From positions 682,001-746,000 of the forward strand of contig NZ_JAEAGP010000001.1 of NCBI RefSeq assembly GCF_015999305.1: a stretch of DNA of 64,000 nt, written 5' to 3'. The stretch is from Erythrobacter sp. YJ-T3-07. GTDB taxonomy: Bacteria; Pseudomonadota; Alphaproteobacteria; Sphingomonadales; Sphingomonadaceae. Under the pieces are notes generated by a model. That model did no database searches, had not been told where the DNA came from, and was given only the letters and a program-made list of their open reading frames with translations. The translations under genes were made by a program, and so were the position numbers. Positions 21,396-29,721 of the stretch are shown here, piece by piece (position 1 is the first letter of the stretch; each line of letters begins with the position of its first letter).

Positions 21396-21426
21396 TTTCG
21401 CAGTTGAGTGAGGGTATTTCGCAGTT
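21396..21426 (+). promoter_or_regulatory. Direct repeat upstream of the TonB-dependent receptor gene
   Basis: The 10-mer TTTCGCAGTT occurs at 21396-21405 and 21417-21426, exactly 21 bp (two helical turns) apart and 61 bp before the receptor ATG. Phased direct repeats at this distance suit a dimeric activator or repressor. The rest of the 390-bp gap (21098-21487) shows no other gene and only GC-rich sequence near typA. Confidence 0.45.
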
Positions 21427-21487
21427 TACTGAATTTCACCAAGCGCAAATCATGCGCATCGAAACAACATGAGAGAGGAAGCACTCG

Positions 21488-24166
21488 ATGGCTCATTCGT
21501 CCTCCGGCATCGCCGGATTCTCACGCTACGCATTGTTCGCCGGTGTCGCCGCGATCACTCTGCCGGTCGCCGCCCAGGCGCAGGATAACGAAGCCGGGCA
21601 GTCCGTCGACGGCGAGGACGTGGAGAGCGCGCAGGAGCTGGAACGCTCGCTGGGTGGGAACACCATCGTCGTCACCGCGACCAAGCGCGAACAGACCCTC
21701 CAGGAAGCGCCCGTCTCGGTCAGCGTGACCACCGGTGAGACGCTGGAGCGCGCGGAAATCCGCGACCTGATCGACGTGCAGACGGTCACCCCGTCGCTGC
21801 GCGTGAGCCAGCTGCAAAACTCTTCCACCACCACCTTCATCATCCGCGGCTTTGGCAACGGCGACAATAACTTCGGCGTCGAGCCGTCGGTCGGCGTGTT
21901 CATCGACGGCGTGTTCCGTTCGCGCTCTGCCGGCGCGATCGGCGACCTTGCCAATGTGAGCCGCATCGAAGTGCTGCGCGGTCCGCAGTCGACCCTGTTC
22001 GGCAAGAACGCGAGCGCGGGCGTCGTCTCGGTCATCACGCGTGAACCGCAGTTCGACTTCGGCGGATCGGTCAGCGCGACCTACGGCAATTTCAACCAGG
22101 TCGTGCTGAAGGGCGACATCACCGGCCCGCTGACCGACGATCTGGCCTTCGCGGTGTCCGGCGGGCTCAACAAGCGCGACGGTTATGCCGAGGTGATCGG
22201 CTTCGACGAGAAGCTGAACGATCGCAACCGCTGGAACGCGCGTGCAGACCTGCTGTTCGACAACGGCGGCCCGCTGCGCATGCGTGCCATCGGCGACTAT
22301 TCCAAGATCGACGAGATCTGCTGCCAGGTGAACAACCTTGTCGCCGGGCCGACCACGCCGCTGGTGTTCGCCGCAGGCGGCAACATCATCACCAATGATT
22401 TCTTCGGCGATACCGCGGCGCTCAACCTGCTGCCGACCAACGAAGTCGAAAGCTACGGTGTCTCGTGGCAGGCCGACCTCGATCTGGATACGATCGGGAT
22501 CACCGCGATCACCGCGTATCGTGTGCTCGACAACTTCTTCAACCAGGATGTCGATTTCACCGGGCTCGACTTCATCCGCGAGTTCCGCGACCAGAAGGCC
22601 AAGACCTTCACGCAGGAAGTGCGGGTGGCCTCGGACTTCGACGGACCGTTCAACTTCCTGCTGGGCGGCTTCTACTACAACGACGACGTGACGCAGCAGA
22701 GCGGCATCACCAATGGTGATGACGGGCGTCTGTTCTTCGATCTGCTGGCGGGTGGCGGCACCCCGGGCACGCTCGCGGCGGTGGAGACCCAGCTGGGCCT
22801 GCCGGTGGGGTCGAGCTTCGCTGCCGGGCCGAGCACGCAGGAAAGCTACGCGATGCAGAACGAGAGCTGGTCGGTCTTCGGCACGCTCGACTTCACGATG
22901 CTCGACGATCGCCTGACGCTGACCGCCGGGTTCAACTACACCGACGACCGCAAGGACTTCCAGCTGTCGCAGCGCTCGCTCGACCCGCTGGCCAACGTCA
23001 ACCTGGCGGACGCTTACATCGTCGGCGCTCTGGCCACTGCGGCCGGGATCGACGCAACCGACCCGAACCAGTTCAATGCGTTCGTCGGCACGCCTCTTGG
23101 CCAGGCCGTGTTCGGTCAGGTGTCGCAGCTGGCGGTGACGCCGTGCCCGTCCGGCGTGTCCAACCCGGCGGTGTGCAACCCGCTGCTGGGCCTTGCTGCG
23201 CTGCAGTTCCTGCCGCCGTTCCTCGACGTTCCCAACGCGGTCGAGCCGGGCAAGACCCACGACGACAAGTTCACCTACACCCTGCGTGCCTCGTTCGAGA
23301 TCACGCCGGAGCTGAACACCTACGTGACCTACGCGACCGGCTTCAAGGCAAGCTCGATCAACCTGTCGCGTGACAGCCGGCCGGTGTTCGGCGACTACAT
23401 TCCCGCCACGCTCCCTGCGGGCGTGCCGGGCGTGGTGGGTGGCAGCCGCTTCCTGTCGCCGTCTTCGCCGATCCGCGATGCGGGCCTTCCGATCACCAAC
23501 CTGACGGTCGGCACCCGCTTCGCCGGGCCGGAAAATGCCGAAGTCTACGAAATCGGCCTGAAGGGTAACTACCCGGGCATCTCGTTCAACCTCGCGCTGT
23601 TCGACCAGACGCTCAAGGGCTTCCAGTCGAACCTGTTCACCGGCACCGGCTTCGCGCTGTCCAATGCCGAGCAGCAGTCCACCCGCGGGTTCGAGTTCGA
23701 CACGGTCATCACCCCGGCGGATCCGCTGGCGATAACCTTCGCGATGACCTACCTCGACGCGAATTACGACAGCTTCGACAACTCGCCCGTCGGCAACCTG
23801 ACGGGCATGCGTCCGGGTGGTATCCCCGAGTTCGCGATCTCGACCTCGGCGACCTACACCCACGATTTCGGCTTCAGCGGCAACCAGCTGATCGCCCGCG
23901 TGGACTACAGCCACGAAAGCAACGTTTTCATCAACAACGGGCTTTCGGCGGTGCGCGACAACAACTTCCGTCGCGAAGTGAACCTGGTCAACGCATCGCT
24001 CACGCTGGCGCTGGCCAACGGGATCGAGGTTTCGGGCTATGTCCGCAACCTGACCAACGACCGTTACATCCTGACGGTCTTCCCCAGCGTTGCGCAGTCT
24101 GGCTCGGTCTCGGGCTACCCCAGCGCGCCGCGCACCTATGGCGGCACCGTGCGGTTCAAGTTCTAA
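21488..24166 (+). CDS. TonB-dependent outer-membrane receptor
   Basis: An 892-residue receptor behind a GAGAGGAA site, with a signal peptide ending AAQAQD. A TonB-box-like IVVTATKREQTLQEAPVSVS is followed by the plug domain (TFIIRGFGN, VGVFIDGVFRSR, RIEVLRGPQSTLFGKNASAG) and a beta-barrel ending in VRFKF with a terminal Phe. It imports a substrate with energy from TonB. The substrate is not predictable; no hydrolase or transport partner sits beside it. Two extracellular-loop Cys pairs (EICCQV; TPCPSGVSNPAVCNP) are notable. Confidence 0.93.
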   Translation: MAHSSSGIAGFSRYALFAGVAAITLPVAAQAQDNEAGQSVDGEDVESAQELERSLGGNTIVVTATKREQTLQEAPVSVSVTTGETLERAEIRDLIDVQTVTPSLRVSQLQNSSTTTFIIRGFGNGDNNFGVEPSVGVFIDGVFRSRSAGAIGDLANVSRIEVLRGPQSTLFGKNASAGVVSVITREPQFDFGGSVSATYGNFNQVVLKGDITGPLTDDLAFAVSGGLNKRDGYAEVIGFDEKLNDRNRWNARADLLFDNGGPLRMRAIGDYSKIDEICCQVNNLVAGPTTPLVFAAGGNIITNDFFGDTAALNLLPTNEVESYGVSWQADLDLDTIGITAITAYRVLDNFFNQDVDFTGLDFIREFRDQKAKTFTQEVRVASDFDGPFNFLLGGFYYNDDVTQQSGITNGDDGRLFFDLLAGGGTPGTLAAVETQLGLPVGSSFAAGPSTQESYAMQNESWSVFGTLDFTMLDDRLTLTAGFNYTDDRKDFQLSQRSLDPLANVNLADAYIVGALATAAGIDATDPNQFNAFVGTPLGQAVFGQVSQLAVTPCPSGVSNPAVCNPLLGLAALQFLPPFLDVPNAVEPGKTHDDKFTYTLRASFEITPELNTYVTYATGFKASSINLSRDSRPVFGDYIPATLPAGVPGVVGGSRFLSPSSPIRDAGLPITNLTVGTRFAGPENAEVYEIGLKGNYPGISFNLALFDQTLKGFQSNLFTGTGFALSNAEQQSTRGFEFDTVITPADPLAITFAMTYLDANYDSFDNSPVGNLTGMRPGGIPEFAISTSATYTHDFGFSGNQLIARVDYSHESNVFINNGLSAVRDNNFRREVNLVNASLTLALANGIEVSGYVRNLTNDRYILTVFPSVAQSGSVSGYPSAPRTYGGTVRFKF

Positions 24167-24197
24167 GCCTCTCGCAAGAGAATTGGACACCAGGAGA

Positions 24198-24226
24198 AGA
24201 GGCCCCCGTTGCGGGGCCTCTTTTTC
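24198..24226 (+). terminator. Rho-independent terminator of the TonB-dependent receptor gene
   Basis: A 9-bp stem, AGAGGCCCC with GGGGCCTCT, separated by a 6-base loop and followed by TTTTT. It lies 32 bases after the receptor stop, an ideal position. Confidence 0.9.
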
Positions 24227-24286
24227 GTTGGCGTCGACATCGATAGCCGCCAAGGCGAATGCGGCATGCCTTCACGCAGGCGGCAG

Positions 24287-24305
24287 CTTGCAGGCAGGCT
24301 GCAAG
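24287..24305. repeat. Short inverted repeat before the DUF805 gene
   Basis: CTTGCAG and CTGCAAG with a 5-base spacer, 35 bp before the DUF805 start. It could be a regulator site or a weak hairpin in the leader; nothing else supports a function. Confidence 0.3.
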
Positions 24306-24339
24306 GCGTAAGCAGACAAACAGGTGACGGGGATTTCTG

Positions 24340-24741
24340 ATGAAGTGGATGGCCTTGCCGCTCAAGCGGTATGCGGATTTTTCGGGGCGTTCGCGCCGCA
24401 AGGAATACTGGGCGTTCCAGCTGGGCCAGCTGCTCTTCTATCTGGTTATATTCGTCTTGATCGGCATGACTGCGGACCCTGCGCAGCCCGATGGCGGTAC
24501 GCTCGTGGGTGATCTGCTGGGAATACCGGTTTTGCTGTTTTGGCTTGGTCTGATCATTCCCAATCTCGCGGTGACGGTGCGCCGGCTGCACGATCACGGC
24601 AAGTCGGGCTGGTGGATTCTGATCGGCCTCATCCCGCTTGGCGGGATCGTGCTGCTGGTTTTCATGCTGATCGAGGGGACGCCCGGCACCAATGAATATG
24701 GCGCCGACCCCAGGGAGAGCGTCGCGCAGACCTTCGCCTAG
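24340..24741 (+). CDS. DUF805-family membrane protein
   Basis: A 133-residue integral membrane protein. Signature parts are YADFSGRSRRKEYWAFQL at the N-terminus, a central helix pair, VTVRRLHDHGKSGWW and GTPGTNEYGADP at the end, all standard for DUF805. Four membrane segments are likely. The family is widespread and of unknown role. It ends 9 bp from the convergent recF stop. Confidence 0.93.
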   Translation: MKWMALPLKRYADFSGRSRRKEYWAFQLGQLLFYLVIFVLIGMTADPAQPDGGTLVGDLLGIPVLLFWLGLIIPNLAVTVRRLHDHGKSGWWILIGLIPLGGIVLLVFMLIEGTPGTNEYGADPRESVAQTFA

Positions 24742-24750
24742 AGCGCGCTC

Positions 24751-25836
24751 TCAAATCCGCCGCAGCGAACCACCCGAGACGTCCCACACCGCGGCCTCGG
24801 GCAGGATCGGGTCGAACGGCATCCGCTCGGTCCCCGTCATCCACACCTGCTCGCCATTGGCGGCGAGGCGCGCGAACAGTGCTTCGCGCCGCTGCGGGTC
24901 GAGATGCGCGGCAACCTCGTCGAGCAGCAGCAGCCCTGCGCGGCCGCGCGTCGCCAGCGCGCCATGCGCCAGCGTGATCGCGATCAGCATCGCCTTCTGC
25001 TCGCCGGTCGAGGCGCGCGCGGCGGGTACGCCCTTGTCGGCCAGCGTCACCGCCAGTTCCGCGCGATGCGGCCCGATCACGGTGCGGCCCGCGCGGCGTT
25101 CCGTACGGCGATTGGCACGGAGCGCTTCGGCCAGCGCATCGCGCTCCTCCGGACCGGTCGGTTCGATCGCCAGCAGCGGGCGGGGGAACAGCGCATCGGC
25201 CTGCGCCTCCAGCTCGCGGTTCAGCTCTTCGACCAGCGCGCGGCGATTGGCGGCGATCGCTGCGCCATGCTCCGCCAGCTGCGCCTCCAGCGCATCGAGC
25301 CATTGCGGGTCGGGCGGCGTATCGTCGGAGAGCAGCCGGTTGCGGTTGCGCAGCGCGGTTTCGTAGCGGTTGGAGAGCGCGGCGTGGCCGGGCGCGGTCG
25401 CCAGCGCGAGCCGGTCGAGATAGCGCCGCCGCGCGCCTGCGCTGTCGGTAAACAGTCCGTCCATCGCCGGCGTCAGCCAGCGGACCGAGAGCCATTCGGA
25501 TAGGCCCAGCGCGCTGCGCTCCGCCCCGTTGACACGCACCCGGCGGCGAGTGGGTTGTGCCGCATCGACCACGGTGCCCAGCTGGACCGGCTCCGCGCCG
25601 TCGGCGGGTTGGAGCCGCGCCGCCACGGTGAACCCACCCGGCCCATCGATCCGCGTCATCTCGGGCAGCTTCGCCCGCCGCAGCCCCCGCCCGGGCGCAA
25701 GCAGGGAGAGTGCCTCGAGCACGTTGGTCTTGCCCGCACCATTCGCACCCACGAGCAGGTTGAACCGCGCGGTGTCCTCCAGCGCGGTCTGCCGATGATT
25801 GCGAAAATCGAGGATCGAGATGCGGTCGAGCGCCAT
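24751..25836 (-). CDS. recF: DNA replication and repair protein RecF
   Basis: A 361-residue SMC-like ATPase that, with RecO and RecR, loads RecA at gaps. It has the opening ISILDFRNH, Walker A GANGAGKT (residues 30-37), the signature-type STGEQKAML segment and Walker B LLLLDEVAAHLD. Length is normal. It is not next to dnaA, dnaN or gyrB here, an arrangement seen in many alphaproteobacteria. Confidence 0.97.
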   Translation of the reverse strand: MALDRISILDFRNHRQTALEDTARFNLLVGANGAGKTNVLEALSLLAPGRGLRRAKLPEMTRIDGPGGFTVAARLQPADGAEPVQLGTVVDAAQPTRRRVRVNGAERSALGLSEWLSVRWLTPAMDGLFTDSAGARRRYLDRLALATAPGHAALSNRYETALRNRNRLLSDDTPPDPQWLDALEAQLAEHGAAIAANRRALVEELNRELEAQADALFPRPLLAIEPTGPEERDALAEALRANRRTERRAGRTVIGPHRAELAVTLADKGVPAARASTGEQKAMLIAITLAHGALATRGRAGLLLLDEVAAHLDPQRREALFARLAANGEQVWMTGTERMPFDPILPEAAVWDVSGGSLRRI

Positions 25837-25913
25837 GGGGGCCTTTGAAATTCGGCCTAGCGCGGCGGGCGGATGCAGGCCAGCGGAATGCGCGAAAAGT
25901 CCGGTTCCAAGAG

Positions 25914-25972
25914 TTGGGAAAAATTCCCAAGCTTTCGGAAAGGTGAACGAGTGGTTGTCGCGTCGCTCACCT
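25914..25972. promoter_or_regulatory. Candidate enhancer-binding sites upstream of the sigma-54-like promoter
   Basis: Two inverted repeats sit 30-90 bp upstream of the -24 element. The first is TTGGGAA-3-TTCCCAA at 25914-25930 (perfect 7-bp arms). The second is AGGTGAACG-14-CGCTCACCT at 25941-25972 (8 of 9 matched). This is where an AAA+ activator such as a PspF-type protein would bind. The assignment is positional inference only; the activator gene is not in this window. Confidence 0.45.
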
Positions 25973-26003
25973 CCGAACCACGCAATTCCGGCATTTCTTC
26001 AAC

Positions 26004-26020
26004 TTGGCACGGCTCCTGCA
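26004..26020 (+). promoter_or_regulatory. Sigma-54 (RpoN)-type promoter of the small-protein/PspC operon
   Basis: The sequence reads TTGGCACG, four bases, then CTGCA. Compared with the consensus TGGCACG-N4-TTGCA, the only mismatch is one T in the -12 element, and the invariant GG and GC are spaced exactly 10 bases apart. It lies 56 bp before the first small gene, giving a leader of about 45 nt. No good sigma-70 promoter competes here. Phage-shock operons in enterobacteria are sigma-54-dependent, which fits the PspC gene at the end of this operon. Confidence 0.7.
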
Positions 26021-26075
26021 ATGTAGTCGATATCCGGCGGGATGGTCCCCCGGAAACACGAAAGGAACCACTCAC

Positions 26076-26195
26076 ATGACCACCACCGACCTCCGCAGCC
26101 GCATGTTCGCCGCCGTTATGGCGCTGGGTATCTCCGCCGTTTTCTTCGCCACCGCGATCATCCCCGCGAGCCCCACCGGCCTCGTTATCGCCTGA
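26076..26195 (+). CDS. 39-residue membrane protein, paralogue 1 of 3
   Basis: A small gene with an AAAGGA ribosome-binding site. The product begins MTTTDLRSRMFAAVMALGIS and ends AVFFATAIIPASPTGLVIA: a short polar N-terminus and a single hydrophobic helix. The last 17 codons encode exactly the same residues as paralogue 2 but differ at five synonymous positions, strong evidence that the protein is under selection. It is the first gene of the operon after the sigma-54-like promoter. No family known to me. Confidence 0.85.
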   Translation: MTTTDLRSRMFAAVMALGISAVFFATAIIPASPTGLVIA

Positions 26196-26248
26196 GCCGC
26201 CACAGCCTGAACCACATCGCCAACCGCTTTTCAAAGGACACACCGACC

Positions 26249-26362
26249 ATGCAATCCATCGCCCGCAACACCTTCGCCGCCGTCTTCGCAGTCGGCATCT
26301 CGGCCATGTTCTTCGCCACCGCGATCATCCCTGCCAGCCCGACCGGCCTGGTCATCGCCTGA
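26249..26362 (+). CDS. 37-residue membrane protein, paralogue 2 of 3
   Basis: Starts at the ATG at 26249 with an AAAGGA site in front. The product begins MQSIARNTFAAVFAVGIS and ends AMFFATAIIPASPTGLVIA, the same C-terminal helix as paralogue 1 and the same MQS-x-x-RN start as paralogue 3. One membrane segment, almost no soluble part. It is 53 bp after paralogue 1. It may be a regulator or stabiliser of the PspC-type membrane protein encoded downstream, but this is inference. Confidence 0.85.
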   Translation: MQSIARNTFAAVFAVGISAMFFATAIIPASPTGLVIA

Positions 26363-26400
26363 GCCACCCTCACCACAGATTTTCACTGGAGACCGACACC

Positions 26401-26517
26401 ATGCAATCGCTTACCCGCAACCTGTTCGCCGCCGCCGGGGCGCTCGCCTTCACCGGCCTCGCCTTCGCCTTTGCCATCGTGCCCGTGATGGTCGATACTG
26501 CCGGAATGGTCGCATGA
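26401..26517 (+). CDS. 38-residue membrane protein, paralogue 3 of 3
   Basis: Starts at the ATG at 26401. The product begins MQSLTRNLFAAAGALAFTG and ends LAFAFAIVPVMVDTAGMVA. It shares the N-terminus with paralogue 2 but has diverged in the C-terminal half. Its TGA overlaps the PspC start (ATGA), so it is translationally coupled to PspC, tying the whole small-protein set to that gene. Confidence 0.83.
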   Translation: MQSLTRNLFAAAGALAFTGLAFAFAIVPVMVDTAGMVA

Positions 26518-26729
26518 GCCAGTTCGACATCGACCGCCAAGCGCCGCAGCCCGCCCGCCAGTTCCGCCTCGACAAGCAGCGCGGCTCGATCGCCGGGGTC
26601 TGCGCAGGGATCGCCAACTATTTCGGTTGGGATGTCACCATGGTCCGCCTCGCCTTCGTGCTGACGACCATCTTCCTGACCGGCGCCCCGCTGATCGCCT
26701 ATCTCATCCTGTGGGCGATCGCCGACTGA
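26514..26729 (+). CDS. PspC-domain membrane protein
   Basis: A 71-residue protein consisting of one PspC domain: LDKQRGSIAGVCAGIANYFG, WDVTMVRLAFVL and PLIAYLILWAIAD. PspC proteins sense or stabilise the stressed inner membrane in the phage-shock response. PspA, PspB and PspF are not present nearby. The gene is coupled to the third small-protein gene and sits under a sigma-54-like promoter, consistent with an envelope-stress operon. Confidence 0.93.
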   Translation: MSQFDIDRQAPQPARQFRLDKQRGSIAGVCAGIANYFGWDVTMVRLAFVLTTIFLTGAPLIAYLILWAIAD

Positions 26730-26732
26730 CCC

Positions 26733-26753
26733 GGCCGGAGGCCCACTCCGGCC
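26733..26753 (+). terminator. Hairpin after the PspC gene
   Basis: GGCCGGAG and CTCCGGCC, perfect 8-bp arms with a 5-base loop, 3 bases after the PspC stop. No T-run follows, so it may need help from Rho or serve to protect the mRNA end. Confidence 0.5.
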
Positions 26754-26801
26754 ACAACTCCCGGTCGGGGACGAATGGATCGCCCCCGCACCAAGCCTTC
26801 T

Positions 26802-27584
26802 TCACATTGCCGAAATGCCGCCATCCAGCCGCAGCTCCGCCGCAGTCATGAAACTGCTCTCGTCACTGGCGAGATAGAGCACGCCATTGGCGATTTCCTG
26901 CGGCTTGCCGACCCGCCCGAGCGGGATCTGACGCGCCAGCTTGCCCATCACCACTTCCTTGTCGAGCCCGGCATTCTTGCCGATCCCATCGAGGATGGGC
27001 GTGTCGACGAAGGTCGGGTGGATCGAGTTGCAGCGGATATTCCAGCCCATCTTCGCACAATAGAGCGCGACCGACTTGGTCAGCATCCACACCGCCGCCT
27101 TGCTGGCATTGTAGCCGGGCATGGTGTCGCTCGCGATCAGTCCCGCGATCGAGCTGATATTGATGATCGAGCCGGGCTGGTTGTCCTTCATCAGCTTCAG
27201 CGCCTTCTGGCAGCCCAGGAAAGGCCCATCGACATTGATCGCGAAGCCGCGGCGCCATTCTTCCAGCGTGCAGGTCTCGATATTGCCGCGCACGCCGATG
27301 CCGGCATTGTTGAGCAGGATGCTCAGTCCGCCGAGCTTGTCGTCCGCCATCGCGATCGCCGCGTCCCACTGGTCGGGCTGGGTCACGTCGTGTGTCATCG
27401 CGAAGGCGGTGTCCGCGCCCAGCTCCTGATTGATCGCATCGGCGGTCGCCTGCGCGCCCTCGCCATTGATGTCGGTGCACAGCACCCGCGCACCCTCGCG
27501 CGCCAGCGTGGTCGCGGCCTGAGCGCCAAGCCCCTGCGCCGCGCCCGTAATCAGTGCGAGCTTGCCCGCTACCCGTCCAGCCAT
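26802..27584 (-). CDS. SDR-family oxidoreductase
   Basis: A 260-residue classical short-chain dehydrogenase with TGAAQGLG at the cofactor site, LLNNAG, catalytic Ser in NISSIAG, and GYNASKAAV giving the Tyr-Lys pair. An acidic residue after the second strand (CTDINGEG) favours NAD over NADP. It resembles hydroxysteroid or cyclopentanol dehydrogenases of sphingomonads. Its start lies 16 bp inside the end of the upstream NUDIX gene, so the two are co-transcribed. Confidence 0.9.
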   Translation of the reverse strand: MAGRVAGKLALITGAAQGLGAQAATTLAREGARVLCTDINGEGAQATADAINQELGADTAFAMTHDVTQPDQWDAAIAMADDKLGGLSILLNNAGIGVRGNIETCTLEEWRRGFAINVDGPFLGCQKALKLMKDNQPGSIINISSIAGLIASDTMPGYNASKAAVWMLTKSVALYCAKMGWNIRCNSIHPTFVDTPILDGIGKNAGLDKEVVMGKLARQIPLGRVGKPQEIANGVLYLASDESSFMTAAELRLDGGISAM

Positions 27585-28141
27585 CCGTTCTCTCCAATTT
27601 TCTGTGTCATCAGCAGCATGGCGAGGCGCACGTCGAGAGCAACCCCTGCTGCGCGTTTCTCGTCCACGAAAGCGGCCAGCTCGGCCAGCTTCACGCGGTG
27701 GACCGTGATATCCTCGCCATCGACGCCGCCGCCATCGCCGACCTTTGTCAGACCTTCGGCGCGCAGCAGCGAGAACCCTTCGGAGACCATGCCGGGGCTG
27801 GAGAAGAACTCGCCCAGATCGGTGATCTTGGCCGCGCGGTAGCCGGTTTCTTCCTCCAGCTCGCGGTGCGCGGCGGTGATGGCGCTTTCGTCCGCCGCGC
27901 CGTCATCATCGCCAACCAGCCCGGCGGGAATTTCGAGGCAGCGACGACCCAGCGGCACGCGGTACTGTTCGACCAGAATTACGTGTGCCCCGGAATCGGA
28001 GGTGTCGATCGCTATGATCGCGGCGGCGCGGATATTGCGCGGGCGGCTGGCATATTCCCACCGGCCCCGCTGCTTGGCGACGATGTAGTCGCCCTGCCAG
28101 CGGATTTCCTCGGGCGCGTCGTGGTCGGGGGGATAGGTCAT
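27569..28141 (-). CDS. NUDIX hydrolase (ADP-ribose pyrophosphatase-like)
   Basis: A 190-residue protein with a Nudix box running from [12 protein letters not shown] to [12 protein letters not shown], which carries the REL-EE-x-G metal site, followed by the [10 protein letters not shown] segment seen in ADP-sugar pyrophosphatases. These enzymes hydrolyse ADP-ribose and related ADP-sugars to AMP. The loop between G and E is slightly longer than the strict consensus. It is the first gene of a two-gene unit with the SDR. Confidence 0.9.
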   Translation of the reverse strand: MTYPPDHDAPEEIRWQGDYIVAKQRGRWEYASRPRNIRAAAIIAIDTSDSGAHVILVEQYRVPLGRRCLEIPAGLVGDDDGAADESAITAAHRELEEETGYRAAKITDLGEFFSSPGMVSEGFSLLRAEGLTKVGDGGGVDGEDITVHRVKLAELAAFVDEKRAAGVALDVRLAMLLMTQKIGENGWLDG

Positions 28142-28159
28142 GTCAGGCGGGCCCTAAGA

Positions 28160-28187
28160 CGCCCTTTCCCTCAAGGGAAGGGTGGGC
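28160..28187 (-). terminator. GC-rich hairpin between the TPM operon and the NUDIX gene
   Basis: AGGGAAGGG pairs with CCCTTTCCCT (one bulged T) and the stem extends through GGGC/GCCC. It is 33 bases past the stop of the last TPM gene and 19 bases before the NUDIX start. It resembles the CTCCC-TTGA-GGGAG repeats found at two other places in the window and may act as a terminator. Confidence 0.5.
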
Positions 28188-28219
28188 GTACTCGGGGCCA
28201 GAGGTCGAACCCCACCCCC

Positions 28220-28891
28220 TCAAAGTTGGATCAAGCGGTCGGGCAGCTCGTTCTGGTCGTCCTCGGCGCGGGGGAAGTGCGGCGCGAGGATTTCGCCCAC
28301 ATCGCGCACGCCCGCCGCGATCCCGGCACCCAGCTGGCCCGCCTTGATCTCGCGTAGCATGTCGACCATCGCATCGCCCCACACTTCGGGAGGCACCTGC
28401 TCGGCAATCGCGGAATCGGCGACGATCTGCGCACGGTGTTCGCGCAGGGAGACGAAGATCAGCACCCCGGTGCGGCCATGCGTGCGCCGTTCCGCGCCGA
28501 CCTTGAAATGCCGGATCGCGGCGTCTTCCACGCGCAAGGTCTTCACCCGGCCCGGGATCAGCGCGAAGCGCACCGCGGGGCTCAGCGTCAGTGCAAAGGT
28601 GGCGAGAAACAGCACGATGGTGATCGCACTGGCGAGGCCCAGCAGGCCCGATGCGGTCCACTCGCTGTTCCAACCGCCCGACAGTGTGTCCACCAGCCCG
28701 GTGACGGGATCGGGAAAGAAGGCGAGCAGCACCAGCCCGGTGAAGGCGACGAATGCCGACAGCGCCAGCGCGACATCGGTATAGCCGTCGCTCTCCTGCG
28801 CCACGACTGTGACGATCTCGCCCGAAGTTTTCAGCTCCGCTTCGGCGACCGCGCGGGTCACCGCTTCGCTATCTGCCTGGGTAATCTGCAT
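28220..28891 (-). CDS. TPM-domain membrane protein
   Basis: A 223-residue protein starting at the ATG at 28891, which overlaps the stop of the upstream gene by one base. Longer upstream reading frames are antisense to the Gly-rich tail of that gene and are rejected. A short TPM-like N-terminal segment (AVAEAELKTSGEIVTVVAQE) is followed by two membrane helices and then the C-terminal TPM portion (GRTGVLIFVSLREHRAQIVAD). It is the last gene of the lemA operon. Confidence 0.85.
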   Translation of the reverse strand: MQITQADSEAVTRAVAEAELKTSGEIVTVVAQESDGYTDVALALSAFVAFTGLVLLAFFPDPVTGLVDTLSGGWNSEWTASGLLGLASAITIVLFLATFALTLSPAVRFALIPGRVKTLRVEDAAIRHFKVGAERRTHGRTGVLIFVSLREHRAQIVADSAIAEQVPPEVWGDAMVDMLREIKAGQLGAGIAAGVRDVGEILAPHFPRAEDDQNELPDRLIQL

Positions 28892-29721
28892 CACCAGCCT
28901 CCGCTCGCGCCGCCGCCGCCGGACATGCCGCCGCCGAAGCCGCCGAAACCACCGCCGCCTCCGCCACCGCCGAAGCCGCCACCTCCGCCGCCCCAGTGAT
29001 CGTGGTCGCCGGAGTTGAGCGCGGAGTTGATCGCAGTCCACAGCAGCACATCGCCCACCGCGCTGCCCGCGCCATAGCGCCGCCGCCTGCGGCCCTTCTT
29101 GCCGCGCCCGAAGATGCCGATAAAGGCGAAGATCAGGATCAGCCACACGAACGCGCCGCCGATGGTTGCGCCGGTCACCTCGTCGCCGTCCTGCGCGCGC
29201 GCGGCGGCCTCCGCTTCCTCGATCGCCTTGGCGGTTGCCGGGTCCATGTCGAGCGCCTCGATCATTTGCGCGACACCGGCGACAATCCCACCGGTGAAAT
29301 CGCCCTGCTTGAAGGCAGGGGTGATCGTGTTGCGAATGATCCGCCCGGACATCGCATCGGTCAGGGTGGGGGTCGAGCCATAGCCGACCTCGATCCGGAT
29401 CTTGCGCTCTTCCTTCGCGACCAGCAGCAGCGCGCCCTCGTCGGTCTTCTCGCCGCCGATGCCCCAGGTCTCGTACAGCTTGACCGCATAGCCTTCGACC
29501 GTTTCGCCATCGAGGCTGGGCACGGTCGCGACGATCACCGCGCGGCCGGTCGCCTTGTTATAGGCGCGCAGTTCCTCGTCGAGCTTCGCCTCGGTCGCGG
29601 CGTCGATCATGTTCGCGCCGTCATAGACCGGCCCATCGGGACGCGGCGGCAGCTCCTGAGCCGCTGCGGGGAGCGCGAGTAGCGCGAGGGCGAACAGGAG
29701 CAGGGTTCTAAGCAGGGTCAC
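28891..29721 (-). CDS. TPM-domain protein with a glycine-rich tail (YgcG-like)
   Basis: A 276-residue protein with a signal peptide (ALPAAAQEL), a periplasmic TPM domain (GPVYDGANMIDAATEAKLDE; EGALLLVAKEERKIRIEVGY), one transmembrane helix (FVWLILIFAFIGIFG), an Arg-rich stretch and a C-terminal tail almost entirely of Gly, Phe and Ser. This is the usual YgcG layout. TPM domains of this type have been linked to membrane protein quality control and photosystem II repair in plants; the bacterial role is unclear. Confidence 0.9.
   Translation of the reverse strand: MTLLRTLLLFALALLALPAAAQELPPRPDGPVYDGANMIDAATEAKLDEELRAYNKATGRAVIVATVPSLDGETVEGYAVKLYETWGIGGEKTDEGALLLVAKEERKIRIEVGYGSTPTLTDAMSGRIIRNTITPAFKQGDFTGGIVAGVAQMIEALDMDPATAKAIEEAEAAARAQDGDEVTGATIGGAFVWLILIFAFIGIFGRGKKGRRRRRYGAGSAVGDVLLWTAINSALNSGDHDHWGGGGGGFGGGGGGGGFGGFGGGMSGGGGASGGW

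Noticed and set aside
28895..29000. CCG/CCT-rich run as a microsatellite
   Set aside because: It encodes the glycine-rich tail of the TPM protein, a normal feature of that family; no pure repeat unit is present.
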